Positions 36,225 through 45,295 of a stretch of 64,000 nt of DNA are shown one piece after another. The first letter of the stretch is position 1, and every line of letters starts with the position of its first letter. Position numbers and translations under genes: made by a program. This DNA is from Hephaestia mangrovi. Its GTDB lineage: Bacteria > Pseudomonadota > Alphaproteobacteria > Sphingomonadales > Sphingomonadaceae. The stretch is taken from contig NZ_JAINVU010000008.1 in NCBI RefSeq assembly GCF_019880555.1, positions 1 through 64,000 of the forward strand. Direction: 5' to 3'. The notes beneath the pieces are model-generated. The model saw only the letters and a program-made list of their open reading frames with translations, was not told the origin of the DNA and did not search any database.

Positions 36225-37400
36225 TCAGTCGATTGCTTCAGCATGGGCCCAGAAGGCGGGTTTCGGGGCGATTCCGAGGCCGGGGCCGGTGGGGACGCGA
36301 TAGGCGTTGTTGTCGTAGGCCATATCGGTTTCGAGCAATCGTAAGTTGGCACTGAACACCGAATGTTGCCACTCGTGGCGCCACAACCGGTCGATCGTCT
36401 GGGATGCGTGCAGGCTTGCCGCCAGAAAAATGCCGGTTCCGATGGTCGCATGCGGTGCGAGCGATGCGCCAACTTCGGCGGCAAGCGCTGCGATCCGGCA
36501 GAATTGAGTGATGCCGGTATGCCCCATTTCGGGCTGGACGTAGCGCAACGCGGCGCCGGGGAGGCGCAGGCGCGCCTCGTGGAGATTGTGCCATTCCTCG
36601 CCGGCGGCGACGGGGATCGGGCTGGCACGCGCGACATCGGTGAGACCGGCGACGTCCTCCGGCTTCACCGGCGCCTCGATGAAGCTGAGATCATAAGGCG
36701 CGAGCGCGCGGGCGAGCGCGAGCGCATCGGCGGGATCGAACTTCCAGTGGAGATCGACCATCAGCGCGGCATCCGGGCCGATCGCCGCGCGCAATGCCGC
36801 GCATTCCTCGACGATGCCGCCATGGCTGACGACTGCCGCGAACTTGAAGGCGTCATGCCCTTCGGACCGGAAACGCTGCGCCAGCGCGACTCGCGCGGCA
36901 GGGGTCGCCGCCGGCAGGCCGGAGACATAGCCGGGAATGGTCTCGCGCCGCCGATCGCCGAGCAGGACGGCGACGGGCTGCCCGACATGCCGTCCGAGCA
37001 GATCCCACAAGGCGATGTCCAACGCGGCGAGCGCATCGCCATAGAAGCCGCCCGAACAGCCGCGCACGCGCATCAGGCCGTAGAGGCTTTCCCAGATGAC
37101 CGGAATCACGGCCGCGTCATCGACCGGCTGGCCGACCAGCACCGGCGCCAGCAGGTCGTTGATGATTTCGCACGTCGCCTTCGGCGCGCAGATGCCATAG
37201 GTCTCACCCCAGCCGATCGTCCCATCCTCCGCCGTGAGGCGGACGACGACCGATCGATCGACGGTGGGATAGATCGTGCCGTTGCCCGATCGCACGACAT
37301 AGCCGCGCTGATTGATTGACTCGCCCGGACCGAGCGGCCCGAGATACGGCTCGTCGCGCGGCAGCGTGACGATGAAGGTCTCGACCCGCGCGACGATCAC
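36225..37400 (-). CDS. Enolase-superfamily acid-sugar dehydratase (galactonate-dehydratase-like)
   Basis: A 391-residue mandelate racemase/muconate lactonising enzyme. Likely catalytic and metal residues are Lys186 (DAFKFA), Asp216-x-His218 (MVDLHWKFD), Glu242 (FIEAPVKPED), Glu268 (AAGEEWHN) and His317 (LAPHATIG). The Asp-x-His arrangement and the distal His follow D-galactonate dehydratase, where the two His remove water. With the kinase DgoK nearby, dehydration of galactonate or a related acid to a 2-keto-3-deoxy acid is likely. Its start overlaps the stop of the DapA-family gene by 4 bp, so they are coupled. Confidence 0.88.
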   Translation of the reverse strand: MIVARVETFIVTLPRDEPYLGPLGPGESINQRGYVVRSGNGTIYPTVDRSVVVRLTAEDGTIGWGETYGICAPKATCEIINDLLAPVLVGQPVDDAAVIPVIWESLYGLMRVRGCSGGFYGDALAALDIALWDLLGRHVGQPVAVLLGDRRRETIPGYVSGLPAATPAARVALAQRFRSEGHDAFKFAAVVSHGGIVEECAALRAAIGPDAALMVDLHWKFDPADALALARALAPYDLSFIEAPVKPEDVAGLTDVARASPIPVAAGEEWHNLHEARLRLPGAALRYVQPEMGHTGITQFCRIAALAAEVGASLAPHATIGTGIFLAASLHASQTIDRLWRHEWQHSVFSANLRLLETDMAYDNNAYRVPTGPGLGIAPKPAFWAHAEAID

Positions 37401-38317
37401 GCGCCGCGCCCGTCGCCAGCGACGGCGATGCCGGTCAGATCGGCGATACGGCCGAGCAGCGCATCGACCTCCGCCAGATCATGGCGGTCGAGCTCGGGGC
37501 CGGGCGCGCGCGTGTAGACGCTGTCGATCAGGCCGCGCCGCCGCAACACTTCCTTCGTCAAGCGCCAGCGGAATACCGCCTGCACGCTGAGCAGCGGCAG
37601 CGTCCGCTCGAACAGATCCCGCGCCATGGCGACCTCTCCCGACGCAAAGCTGCGCAGCATCCGCACATGCACCTCCGTGATCTCGCACGCCGGCATCGTG
37701 CCTTGCGCGCCGCGAACCAGTTCGTCGATCACATAACGCCCCCCGGCGCCGCCGAACACCGCGTCGAGCGCATCGCCGGCGCGCGACATGACGCCGGTGA
37801 TCCGCTGGCCCGACGGCTGTGCCTCCTCCTTGACGTAGCGGATCGCATCGACGTCGCGGGCAAGCGCCGCGACCGCATCCATCGACAAGCCGATTCCCAT
37901 GGGGGCAGGCGCGTTCTGCAGCATGATCGCAATGCCGGTTTCGTTACCGACGTCGCGATAGAAGCTCGCCATCGCCAACGGATCGTCAGCCAGCGTGTGC
38001 GGGGTCATGATCATCGCCGCGGTCGCACCCGCGCCGGCGCCGGCGCGGGCGAAGGCGGCCGCTTCCTCCGCCGAGCCAGCGCTTGCGCCGACGACGAACT
38101 GCGCGCGGCCGGCCAGCCATCGACCGACGCTTGCGGTCATTTCGAGCCGCTCCTCGGCGGTGAGGTGGTCATATTCGCTGGCCAGCCCCGGATAGACGAT
38201 CCCGGCCGCGCCGGCGTCGACGATATAGTCCAGCACGCCGCGCACCCCGCGCTCGTCGATCTCGCCCGCCGCCGTGAAAATCGTCGGCAATACCGGGAAA
38301 ACGCCGGCCAAAGACAT
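37397..38317 (-). CDS. DapA-family lyase/aldolase
   Basis: A 306-residue TIM-barrel of the dihydrodipicolinate synthase family. The Schiff-base Lys is Lys163 in IRYVKEE. The conserved Tyr of the usual YN-x-P motif is replaced by Gln (Gln134 in LQNAPAP), so proton relay must differ from DapA. Family members near sugar-acid dehydratases act as 2-keto-3-deoxy-acid aldolases or dehydratases, which suits this locus. Overlaps the enolase-superfamily gene by 4 bp. AGGAGAGG precedes the ATG. A biosynthetic DapA role is unlikely given context. Confidence 0.88.
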   Translation of the reverse strand: MSLAGVFPVLPTIFTAAGEIDERGVRGVLDYIVDAGAAGIVYPGLASEYDHLTAEERLEMTASVGRWLAGRAQFVVGASAGSAEEAAAFARAGAGAGATAAMIMTPHTLADDPLAMASFYRDVGNETGIAIMLQNAPAPMGIGLSMDAVAALARDVDAIRYVKEEAQPSGQRITGVMSRAGDALDAVFGGAGGRYVIDELVRGAQGTMPACEITEVHVRMLRSFASGEVAMARDLFERTLPLLSVQAVFRWRLTKEVLRRRGLIDSVYTRAPGPELDRHDLAEVDALLGRIADLTGIAVAGDGRGA

Positions 38318-38627
38318 CTGCCTCTCCTTTTTGTTTCACTATCAGCAATATTTTTAGCGGCATTTTGTGTCAATAGGCGATGCATATGTCACAAGATTTG
38401 CTGAAATGGGGCTTGATGAGGCATTTGCGTTGCTATAGAAGATACGAACAACGGCTAGCGCCCGATCGAGGCGCAGCATGATGAGAGGATGTATCGGAAA
38501 GGGTCATGCACGTGCGTCATCACCAGATCGCCGGCGAGCCATCGGCTGCTCGCAACGCACCCTGCCCGATCACCTCGGCGGCTTATAAGTCGGCGGTTCG
38601 CGAGCCGGCGGTTTTAGGGGAGGCAGA
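38318..38627. promoter_or_regulatory. Divergent regulatory region, DapA-family gene / TonB receptor
   Basis: This 310-bp gap holds a leftward promoter candidate: TTGACA (minus strand, 38368-38373) and TATTGC (38345-38350), 17 bp apart. ATCAGCAAT at 38341-38349 overlaps that -10, and its relative ATTTCAGCAAA lies inverted at 38397-38407. Both resemble the TCAGCTA copies before the IclR gene, so they are candidate IclR operators. The rightward promoter is unclear; TTGATG/TATAGA (38413, 38434) has only 15-bp spacing. Nothing notable is seen in 38445-38610. Confidence 0.5.
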
Positions 38628-41321
38628 ATGAAAAAGCTTTCGACGCGTGCATTGCTGATTTCGTCGGCGGTGACGCCCGCGCTCGTGATGGCCGCGGTGC
38701 CGGCGCGGGCGCAGCAGGTTCCGGCGACGCCAGCGGCGGTGCCGCAGGATACGCCGGCCGCGGCATCGCCCGCGGCGCAAGGCGACATCGTCGTTACCGG
38801 CATCCGCCAGAGCCTGGAGCGCGCGCGCGATATCAAGCGCGATTCGACGCAGTTCGTTGACGCGATCGTCGCCGACGATATCGGCAAGCTGCCCGACACC
38901 AATGTCGCCGAATCGCTGGCGCGCGTGTCCGGCGTGCAGGTCGATCGCGGCGTGGCAGCGGGAACCGATATCTCGATCCGCGGCCTTCGCCAAAACGTGA
39001 TCCTGTTCAACGGCCGCGAAATCTATGACGCGACCGGGCGGGGCGGCACCGGGCTCGACCAGCTTGGAAGCTCGACCTACGGGCTGCTCGCACTGGTGCC
39101 GTCCGAACTGATCTCGCGGCTGGAAGTCACCAAGCTGCCGGCCGCCAGCCAGGTGGCGGGCGCGCTCGGCGGCATCGTCGACATCAATACCCGGATGCCG
39201 CTCGACGGGCCGACGACGCAGATCGCCGCCAAGGCGACCGGCGAATATGCCGACGCCGCGCGAAAGGGCGGCTATTCGCTGTTCGGCCTGGCCTCGCACA
39301 AATTCGCCAATGACACATTGGGGGTCCTGCTGTCGGCATCCTATGAGGATCGCAACCTGTCGCAGCAGGGGCTCGACACCTATGCGGGCTATACCAAGTT
39401 CACCGATGCCGACGGCAATACGCGCTATGGCGACGCCGACGTGCGACCCGAGGAAATCCAGGAAAACCGTACCAAGCTCGGCCTCGACGGCGTGGTGCAA
39501 TGGAAGCCGCGCGATGGCGTGGAGATCACCGCCGACAGCTTCTATTCGAAGCTGACATCGCATCGAGACCGCTATTGGCTGTCATTCAATCCGACGCTCA
39601 ACCTCAGCAACGCGACCTATTCGGACAATGACATCCTGTTGAGCGGCACCTCGACCGGATCGGTGCTGACCAATGTCGAATATGCCAACACCAAGGCCGA
39701 CATCTGGTCTTCCGCGCTGCGCGGCAAATTCGACATCACCGATCATCTGAAGACCTCGGCGGAGATTTCCTATGACCGGTCGACGTCGAGCTATCGCCAG
39801 ATCTATTTCCGGCTGCAGCCCAATTCCTCGGTGCATCCGTCGGTCGATTTCGATCTGACCAGTGGCGATTTCGGCGCCTATTCGATCAGCGGCATCGACC
39901 TGACCGATCCCTCACAGCTCAACTTCACGATCCTGTTCGACCAGCTGTTCCGCGCCAAGACCGATGCGTTCGCGGCGCGATCGGACTGGACGATGAGCTT
40001 CGATTCGCCGTTCCTCAAATCGATCGATTATGGTTTCCGCTATACCGACAGCAAATCGCGGCAGAACCCGCTGCGCGCCGATATCCGCCCGACCGGCGGC
40101 ATCCCGGCGACCGCGCTGGGCGATCTGATCGGCACCTATTCGAACGACCATTTCCTGACCGGCGACTTCGATGGGCTGCCGCGCACCTATCTGATCGGAT
40201 CGAGCGCGGTGACGAGTTGCCACGTCTTCACCGATTTCCCGGCGGTGTCGCAGAACGCCCAGTGCCTCGATCCGGCATCGACGACCAACTCGCTGGCCGG
40301 CACCTTCACGATCAAGGAACGCTTCACCGAGGGCTATGGCAAGGTCGATTTCGACACGCCGCTCGGCGCCAGCACGACGCTTTCGGGCAATATCGGCGTG
40401 CGATACGTCAACCGCTACCTCGATTCGATCGGCAACCAGATCGATCCGTCGGGCGCGGCGGTGCCGACCGACTTCAAGCGGACCGACAATGAGTGGCTGC
40501 CCTCGGCGGTTGCCAAGATCGCGTTCGGCAACGACTTCATCCTGCGCGCGGGCGCGGCGAAGGTCGTCGCGTTTCCCAACACGCAGGACCTCAATAACGG
40601 CCTGACGCTTTCGAACACGGCCGTGTTCGTCAACGGCGTGCAGGTGCAGCCGGGCACCGGATCGGGCGGCGCGCCGAACCTCGATCCGTTCAAGGCCAAT
40701 CAGGTCGACGTTTCCGCCGAATATTATTTCGGCCGCCAGGCGATGGTCTCGCTCGGGCTGTTCTACAAGGACGTCTCGACCTTCATCGTTCAGGAACAGA
40801 GCCCGGAAACCTATGCGGGGGTGGAATACCTGATCAATCGCAAGGTCAACGGCGACAGCGCCAAGATCAAGGGTGCCGAGGCATTGCTTCAGCTTCCCTT
40901 CTATTTCCTGCCGCATCCGCTCGACGGGTTCGGAATCGTCGCGACCTATTCCTATATCGATTCCTCGACGCCGACCACCGACGTCGGTGGCCGCAAGCTG
41001 CCGTTCCCCGGCCTGTCGAAGAACAATGTCAATCTGATCGGCTATTACGAGCGCGGACCGCTGAGCGTGCGGCTCGCCTACAACTGGCGCGACGACTATC
41101 TCTACAGCCTGTCGGTTTCCGGCCAGGGCATCTACAACAGCGCCTATTCGGACCTGTCGGCGACGGTGCGTTACGACATCACGCCGGGGGTTTCGATCGA
41201 AGCGCAGGCGCTCAACCTGCTCGACAGCCGCCAGCGGACCTATGACGGCGTCGATGAAGCCTTGCGGACCAACGTCGCTTATGGTCGCATCTTCAAGGCG
41301 TCGATCGGCGTCAAGTTCTGA
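38628..41321 (+). CDS. TonB-dependent receptor, sugar type
   Basis: An 897-residue outer-membrane receptor. Signal peptide to about residue 29 (ARAQQ), an Ala/Pro-rich spacer, TonB box region DIVVTGIRQSLERA, then the plug block DIGKLPDTNVAESLARVSGVQVDR typical of Caulobacter/sphingomonad carbohydrate receptors, and a barrel ending FKASIGVKF. No STN domain, so no direct sigma signalling. It heads an operon with an SDR, DgoK and an MFS carrier, and so probably imports a galactose- or uronate-containing oligosaccharide across the outer membrane. Confidence 0.94.
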   Translation: MKKLSTRALLISSAVTPALVMAAVPARAQQVPATPAAVPQDTPAAASPAAQGDIVVTGIRQSLERARDIKRDSTQFVDAIVADDIGKLPDTNVAESLARVSGVQVDRGVAAGTDISIRGLRQNVILFNGREIYDATGRGGTGLDQLGSSTYGLLALVPSELISRLEVTKLPAASQVAGALGGIVDINTRMPLDGPTTQIAAKATGEYADAARKGGYSLFGLASHKFANDTLGVLLSASYEDRNLSQQGLDTYAGYTKFTDADGNTRYGDADVRPEEIQENRTKLGLDGVVQWKPRDGVEITADSFYSKLTSHRDRYWLSFNPTLNLSNATYSDNDILLSGTSTGSVLTNVEYANTKADIWSSALRGKFDITDHLKTSAEISYDRSTSSYRQIYFRLQPNSSVHPSVDFDLTSGDFGAYSISGIDLTDPSQLNFTILFDQLFRAKTDAFAARSDWTMSFDSPFLKSIDYGFRYTDSKSRQNPLRADIRPTGGIPATALGDLIGTYSNDHFLTGDFDGLPRTYLIGSSAVTSCHVFTDFPAVSQNAQCLDPASTTNSLAGTFTIKERFTEGYGKVDFDTPLGASTTLSGNIGVRYVNRYLDSIGNQIDPSGAAVPTDFKRTDNEWLPSAVAKIAFGNDFILRAGAAKVVAFPNTQDLNNGLTLSNTAVFVNGVQVQPGTGSGGAPNLDPFKANQVDVSAEYYFGRQAMVSLGLFYKDVSTFIVQEQSPETYAGVEYLINRKVNGDSAKIKGAEALLQLPFYFLPHPLDGFGIVATYSYIDSSTPTTDVGGRKLPFPGLSKNNVNLIGYYERGPLSVRLAYNWRDDYLYSLSVSGQGIYNSAYSDLSATVRYDITPGVSIEAQALNLLDSRQRTYDGVDEALRTNVAYGRIFKASIGVKF

Positions 41322-41334
41322 GCAAGGGGGCGTG

Positions 41335-42066
41335 GTGGCCGGACAGCTCGACGGCAAGGTCGCGATCGTGACGGGCGCGGCGGGCGGCATCGGCGCGGCG
41401 ATCGTTCGCCGGTTCGTGGCTGAAGGCGCGCGCGTCGCCGCGATCGACAGCCGAGAGTGCGAGGTCGGCACGGCCCGTTTCGTCGCCGATCTCGCCGACG
41501 ACCGGGCGACCGCCGGCGCTGTCAGGCAGGCGCGCGAGGCGCTCGGGCGCGTGGAGCTGTTCGTTCACGCCGCCGCAGCCAGCGTGCCCGGCGGCGTGCT
41601 CGATACGCCGGCGTGCGATTTCCAACATCTTTACGACGTCAACGTGGTCGGTGCCGTGCGGCTGATCCAGGCGCTGGCGCCGACCATGGACGAAGGGAGC
41701 TCGATCATCCTGCTGTCATCAATCAACGCGCGTTTCGCGACGCCGACGCTTGCTGCTTACGCCGCGAGCAAGGCGGCGCTGGAGAGTCTCGCCAGGACCG
41801 CCGCCTGTGAGCTGGCCCCGCGCGGTATCCGCGTCAACGCGATCGCGCCGGCTTCGATCGACACGCCGCTGCTGCGCGGCTCGTTCGAGCGCGCCGACGA
41901 TCCCGCCGCCGCCGAGGCCGCCAACCGCCGCCGCCATCCGCTGGCGCGGCTCGGCACGCCCGAGGAAGTCGCGGCGCTGGCGTTGTTCCTGGCGTCGGAA
42001 GCGGCGGCCTGGATCACCGGATCGGTCTACGCCATCGACGGCGGCGCCGGCGTGACGCGGCAATGA
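41335..42066 (+). CDS. SDR dehydrogenase of the sugar-acid operon
   Basis: A 243-residue SDR with TGAAGGIG near the N-terminus and YAASK as active-site Tyr/Lys. The usual NNAG is HAAA here. The most probable start is the GTG at 41335, 14 bp after the receptor stop and just behind AAGGGGG; GTG at 41332 is too close to that site. Its stop overlaps the dgoK start as ATGA. Context suggests an aldose 1-dehydrogenase or a keto-deoxy-acid dehydrogenase; the sequence alone does not decide. Confidence 0.88.
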   Translation: MAGQLDGKVAIVTGAAGGIGAAIVRRFVAEGARVAAIDSRECEVGTARFVADLADDRATAGAVRQAREALGRVELFVHAAAASVPGGVLDTPACDFQHLYDVNVVGAVRLIQALAPTMDEGSSIILLSSINARFATPTLAAYAASKAALESLARTAACELAPRGIRVNAIAPASIDTPLLRGSFERADDPAAAEAANRRRHPLARLGTPEEVAALALFLASEAAAWITGSVYAIDGGAGVTRQ

Positions 42067-42992
42067 ACCGGGGTAATGCGGCCGACATCATCGGCATCAA
42101 CTGGGGCAGCAGCGCGTTCCGCGCCTATCGCATCGACAGCGAGGGCGCGGCGGTGGACAGCTTTCGCAGTGGCGACGGCGTCGGTACGCTCGATCGCGCC
42201 GGCATGGAGGCGATGATCGAGCGGGTCGTGGCGCGCTGGCCGGGGATCGAGCGCATCTATGCGTCGGGCATGATCGGCTCGAACATCGGCTGGGTCGAGG
42301 CGCCCTATGCCGAAGCGCCGGTCGCGGCGCACGATCTGGTGGGCCGAGTGATCGATACGCGGATCGGGGCGACCGCCGTGCGCGTGGTGCCGGGCATCGC
42401 CTGTCGCCGGCGCAGCGATGGCGGGCCGGATATCCTGCGCGGCGAGGAGATCGAGCTGTTCGGCCATCTCGCCGCGTCCGATGCGCCGCGCGACGGCCTG
42501 ATCGCTTTGCCGGGCACGCACACCAAATGGGCGGCGATTGAGCGCGGGCGGCTGGTCGAATTCTTCACCAGCATTTCGGGCGAGCTCTACGACCGGATGA
42601 GCCAGGCCGGCCTGCTGGCGTCGATCATCGACGGCGCGGCCGAGGCTGGCGCGGCGTTCGCGCGCGGCGTCGACGAGGGGCGGCGATCGGGGCTGGCGAT
42701 CGGCACGTTGCTGTTCGGGGCGCGGGCGCGGGTGATCCGCGGCGATCTCGAGCGGCGCGACGCCGCCTCATATCTGCGCGGGCTGCTGATCGGCGCGGAA
42801 TTGGCCGACGTCGGGCAATTGCTTGGCGCGTTCGGTGAGGCGCCGGTGCCGCTGATCGGCAACGGGCCGTTGTGCCGGCTCTACGCCGCGGCGATCGAGG
42901 CGGTGGGCGGTGCCGCGCGGATCGTCGATCCGGAACGTGCGTGCCTCGCCGGCTTCGTCGCGCTCGACCGGGTAAGCGTGGCGGTGGCATGA
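42063..42992 (+). CDS. dgoK: 2-dehydro-3-deoxygalactonokinase
   Basis: A 309-residue member of the DgoK family (actin-like ATPase fold). Landmarks: IIGINWGSSAFRAYRID at the N-terminus, ASGMIGSNIGWVEAPY, the GPDILRGEEIELFG segment, LPGTHTKWA and FFTSISGELYD. It phosphorylates 2-keto-3-deoxygalactonate at C6 in the De Ley-Doudoroff galactose pathway. It is coupled by ATGA overlaps to both the preceding SDR and the following MFS gene. The partner aldolase DgoA is not in the window; the DapA-family lyase may replace it or act at another step. Confidence 0.92.
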   Translation: MNRGNAADIIGINWGSSAFRAYRIDSEGAAVDSFRSGDGVGTLDRAGMEAMIERVVARWPGIERIYASGMIGSNIGWVEAPYAEAPVAAHDLVGRVIDTRIGATAVRVVPGIACRRRSDGGPDILRGEEIELFGHLAASDAPRDGLIALPGTHTKWAAIERGRLVEFFTSISGELYDRMSQAGLLASIIDGAAEAGAAFARGVDEGRRSGLAIGTLLFGARARVIRGDLERRDAASYLRGLLIGAELADVGQLLGAFGEAPVPLIGNGPLCRLYAAAIEAVGGAARIVDPERACLAGFVALDRVSVAVA

Positions 42993-44266
42993 GCGGCGCG
43001 GGCACCGGAACCGACCGGGGCACGCTGCGCTGGGTGATCGTCGCGCTGCTGTTCGCGTCGACGGTGATCAATTATCTCGACCGGCAGGCGCTTTCGATCC
43101 TTGCATCGACCGTCCAGAAATCGCTGGATATCAGTGATCTGGGCTACGCGCATATCGTCCAGCTGTTCATGATCGCCTATACGATCGCCTATCTGGTCGC
43201 GGGGCGGATTACCGACTGGCTCGGGACCAAGCTCAGCCTGGCCTTGTTCGTCGCCTGGTGGTCGGTCGCCAACCTGTTGACCGGGCTGGTCAACAGCGCC
43301 GGCCAGCTCGGCGCAGCGCGGTTCGCATTGGGGCTTGGCGAGGCGGGCAACTACACCGCCGGTCCGAAGGCGATCGGCGAGCATTTTCCGCCGAAGGAGC
43401 GCGCCTTCGCCTTTGGCCTCTACACCGCCGGCGCGATGGTCGGCGCGACGATCGCGCCGCCGCTGATCGCCGGGCTGGCGCTGGCCTGGGGCTGGCGATC
43501 GGCGTTCGTCGCGACAGGCCTCGCGGGGCTGGTCTGGCTCGGCTTCTGGTGGCTGATCTATCCGCGATCGGCGCAAGCGGCGCAGGAGGCGAGCGAGCCG
43601 ATCCGCTGGCGCGAGGTGCTGAGCGATCGCGCCGTCTGGCTGCTTGCGCTGTCGCGCGGGCTGGCCGATCCGGTATGGTATTTCTACCTGTTCTGGTTCC
43701 CCAAATATCTCACCGACGCGCGCGGCATGAGCTTGACCGCGGTCGCGTCGCTGGCGTGGATCGTCTATCTCGCGTCGGACCTCGGCAGCGTCGGCGGCGG
43801 CGCGATTTCGAGCCTGTTAGTCAAGCGCGGCATCGATCCCGCCAGGAGCCGGATCATCGCGATGACGATGGCCGCCGCCGCCGCGCCGTTCGGCGCATTC
43901 ATCGCCACTAGTCCGCCGTTGACGGTTGTGTTCGCGCTCGGCGCGCTGGTCGCGTTCGCGCACCTGACCTTTCAGATCAACATCTCGACGCTGATCATCG
44001 ACCTCTATCCGCAGCGCAAGGTCGCGACGGTATTCGGCGTCATCGCCGCGGGATCCGGCCTCGGCGGGATCTTCTCGACGCAGGCGGTGGGCATGCTGGT
44101 TTCGGGCGGCAGCTATTCGCGTGTGTTCCTGCTGATGGCGCTGCTGCACCCGGCGGCGCTGATGGTCGCCTGGCTGGGCTGGCGCGCCAGGCGGCACCGG
44201 CCGCGCGCGTCAGCCGACTCCCGCCCGCTTGAGCCAGAGGTCGAACAAATCGAGCCACAGCGATGA
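42989..44266 (+). CDS. MFS transporter, hexuronate/sugar-acid type
   Basis: A 425-residue carrier with about 12 helices. It begins RWVIVALLFASTVINYLDRQALS, the signature of the anion:cation symporter group (ExuT/GudP-like), with the loop GRITDWLGTKLSL and GLGEAGNYTAGPKAIGEHFPPKERA. This fits uptake of a sugar acid or uronate across the inner membrane, completing the operon TonB receptor-SDR-DgoK-MFS. Start overlaps dgoK as ATGA. Its last 57 bp overlap the 3' end of the convergent esterase gene. Confidence 0.92.
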   Translation: MSGAGTGTDRGTLRWVIVALLFASTVINYLDRQALSILASTVQKSLDISDLGYAHIVQLFMIAYTIAYLVAGRITDWLGTKLSLALFVAWWSVANLLTGLVNSAGQLGAARFALGLGEAGNYTAGPKAIGEHFPPKERAFAFGLYTAGAMVGATIAPPLIAGLALAWGWRSAFVATGLAGLVWLGFWWLIYPRSAQAAQEASEPIRWREVLSDRAVWLLALSRGLADPVWYFYLFWFPKYLTDARGMSLTAVASLAWIVYLASDLGSVGGGAISSLLVKRGIDPARSRIIAMTMAAAAAPFGAFIATSPPLTVVFALGALVAFAHLTFQINISTLIIDLYPQRKVATVFGVIAAGSGLGGIFSTQAVGMLVSGGSYSRVFLLMALLHPAALMVAWLGWRARRHRPRASADSRPLEPEVEQIEPQR

Positions 44267-45232
44267 CGGCGTGCCGGCATAGCCGACGCTGAAGGCGTGC
44301 TCGCCCTCCTGGAAGAAATGCGCTTCGACGGGGCGCCCCGCCTTGCGGCACGCCGCCATCATCATTTCGCTGTTCTCGATGGGAACGTGGCTGTCATCGC
44401 AGGCGCAGGCGAGGAAGATCGGCGGCGTCGCGGCGCCGACATGCTGGTCGGGCGAGCGATGCGCGATCAGCGCGGGCGACGGATGATCGCCGAGCAGCAT
44501 CGCGCGTGACTGTGCATGCGTGTACGGGTCGGTCATCGTAATGACCGGGTAGATCAGCCCCGTGGCGGCCGGCCGTGCGGAGAGCGCATCGATCGCGTCG
44601 CGCGGCGCATAGACACGGTCATCGAACGCCGTGGCCAGCGTCGCAGCGAGATGACCGCCCGCCGAAAAGCCGACGGTGGCCAGCCGATCGGCGTCGAATC
44701 CGAAGCGCGGTGCCAGCGAGCGGACCAACCGAGCCGCGCGCTGCGCATCCTGCAGCGGCACGTCCGCCCGATCGCGCCAGCCTTCGTTCGGCAGCCGATA
44801 AGTGAGAACAAAGACGTGATAGCCCATCGTCGTCAGTCGATCGGCGATGGCGACACCTTCGTTGTCGATCGAGACCATGAGGTACGCGCCGCCGGGAATG
44901 ACCAGCACCGCCGCGCCGTTCGGTCGCGCCGGCCGGAAGACGTGCAGCGCCGGCTCGGCGATGTTGCGCCTGTAGACCGGCGGATAGTCCGGCGGCAGCG
45001 GCTCGGCGCGGAATTGTCCCGCGCCCGGCATGTCCTTGCCCCAAAGCGGGAGGCGTTCGGCACGCGTCCAGGCGGCAGGCAGGGTCTTTGCCGGCGGCGG
45101 ACGCTTGATCGGTGACGGCACGTTGACCTGTGCCGCCCGCGCATCACCGACCGCCGCGAGGACTGACAGTCCCACAGCACCCCCCAGCATGGCGCGCCGA
45201 TCGGGCCGAAAGGAACCATCCGCTGAACGCAT
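44210..45232 (-). CDS. Exported alpha/beta-hydrolase (carbohydrate esterase-like)
   Basis: A 340-residue protein with a twin-arginine-like signal (PDRRAMLGGAVGLSVLAAVG, Arg12-Arg13). The hydrolase core has the oxyanion segment VIPGGAYLMV, nucleophile Ser190 in GFSAGGHLA, an Asp near 285 (CACDDSHVP) and the final His in GEHAFS. It resembles the BD-FAE/acetyl-xylan-esterase-like group. It is located with a GH16 enzyme and a CE4 deacetylase, so removal of acyl groups from a polysaccharide or its oligomers is likely. Located in the periplasm or exported. Confidence 0.85.
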   Translation of the reverse strand: MRSADGSFRPDRRAMLGGAVGLSVLAAVGDARAAQVNVPSPIKRPPPAKTLPAAWTRAERLPLWGKDMPGAGQFRAEPLPPDYPPVYRRNIAEPALHVFRPARPNGAAVLVIPGGAYLMVSIDNEGVAIADRLTTMGYHVFVLTYRLPNEGWRDRADVPLQDAQRAARLVRSLAPRFGFDADRLATVGFSAGGHLAATLATAFDDRVYAPRDAIDALSARPAATGLIYPVITMTDPYTHAQSRAMLLGDHPSPALIAHRSPDQHVGAATPPIFLACACDDSHVPIENSEMMMAACRKAGRPVEAHFFQEGEHAFSVGYAGTPSSLWLDLFDLWLKRAGVG

Positions 45233-45295
45233 TACAACATATTTCCTTTGTCGTGCTGGCCTGTCCGTCCCCGAGATGACATGAACGTGCCGATT

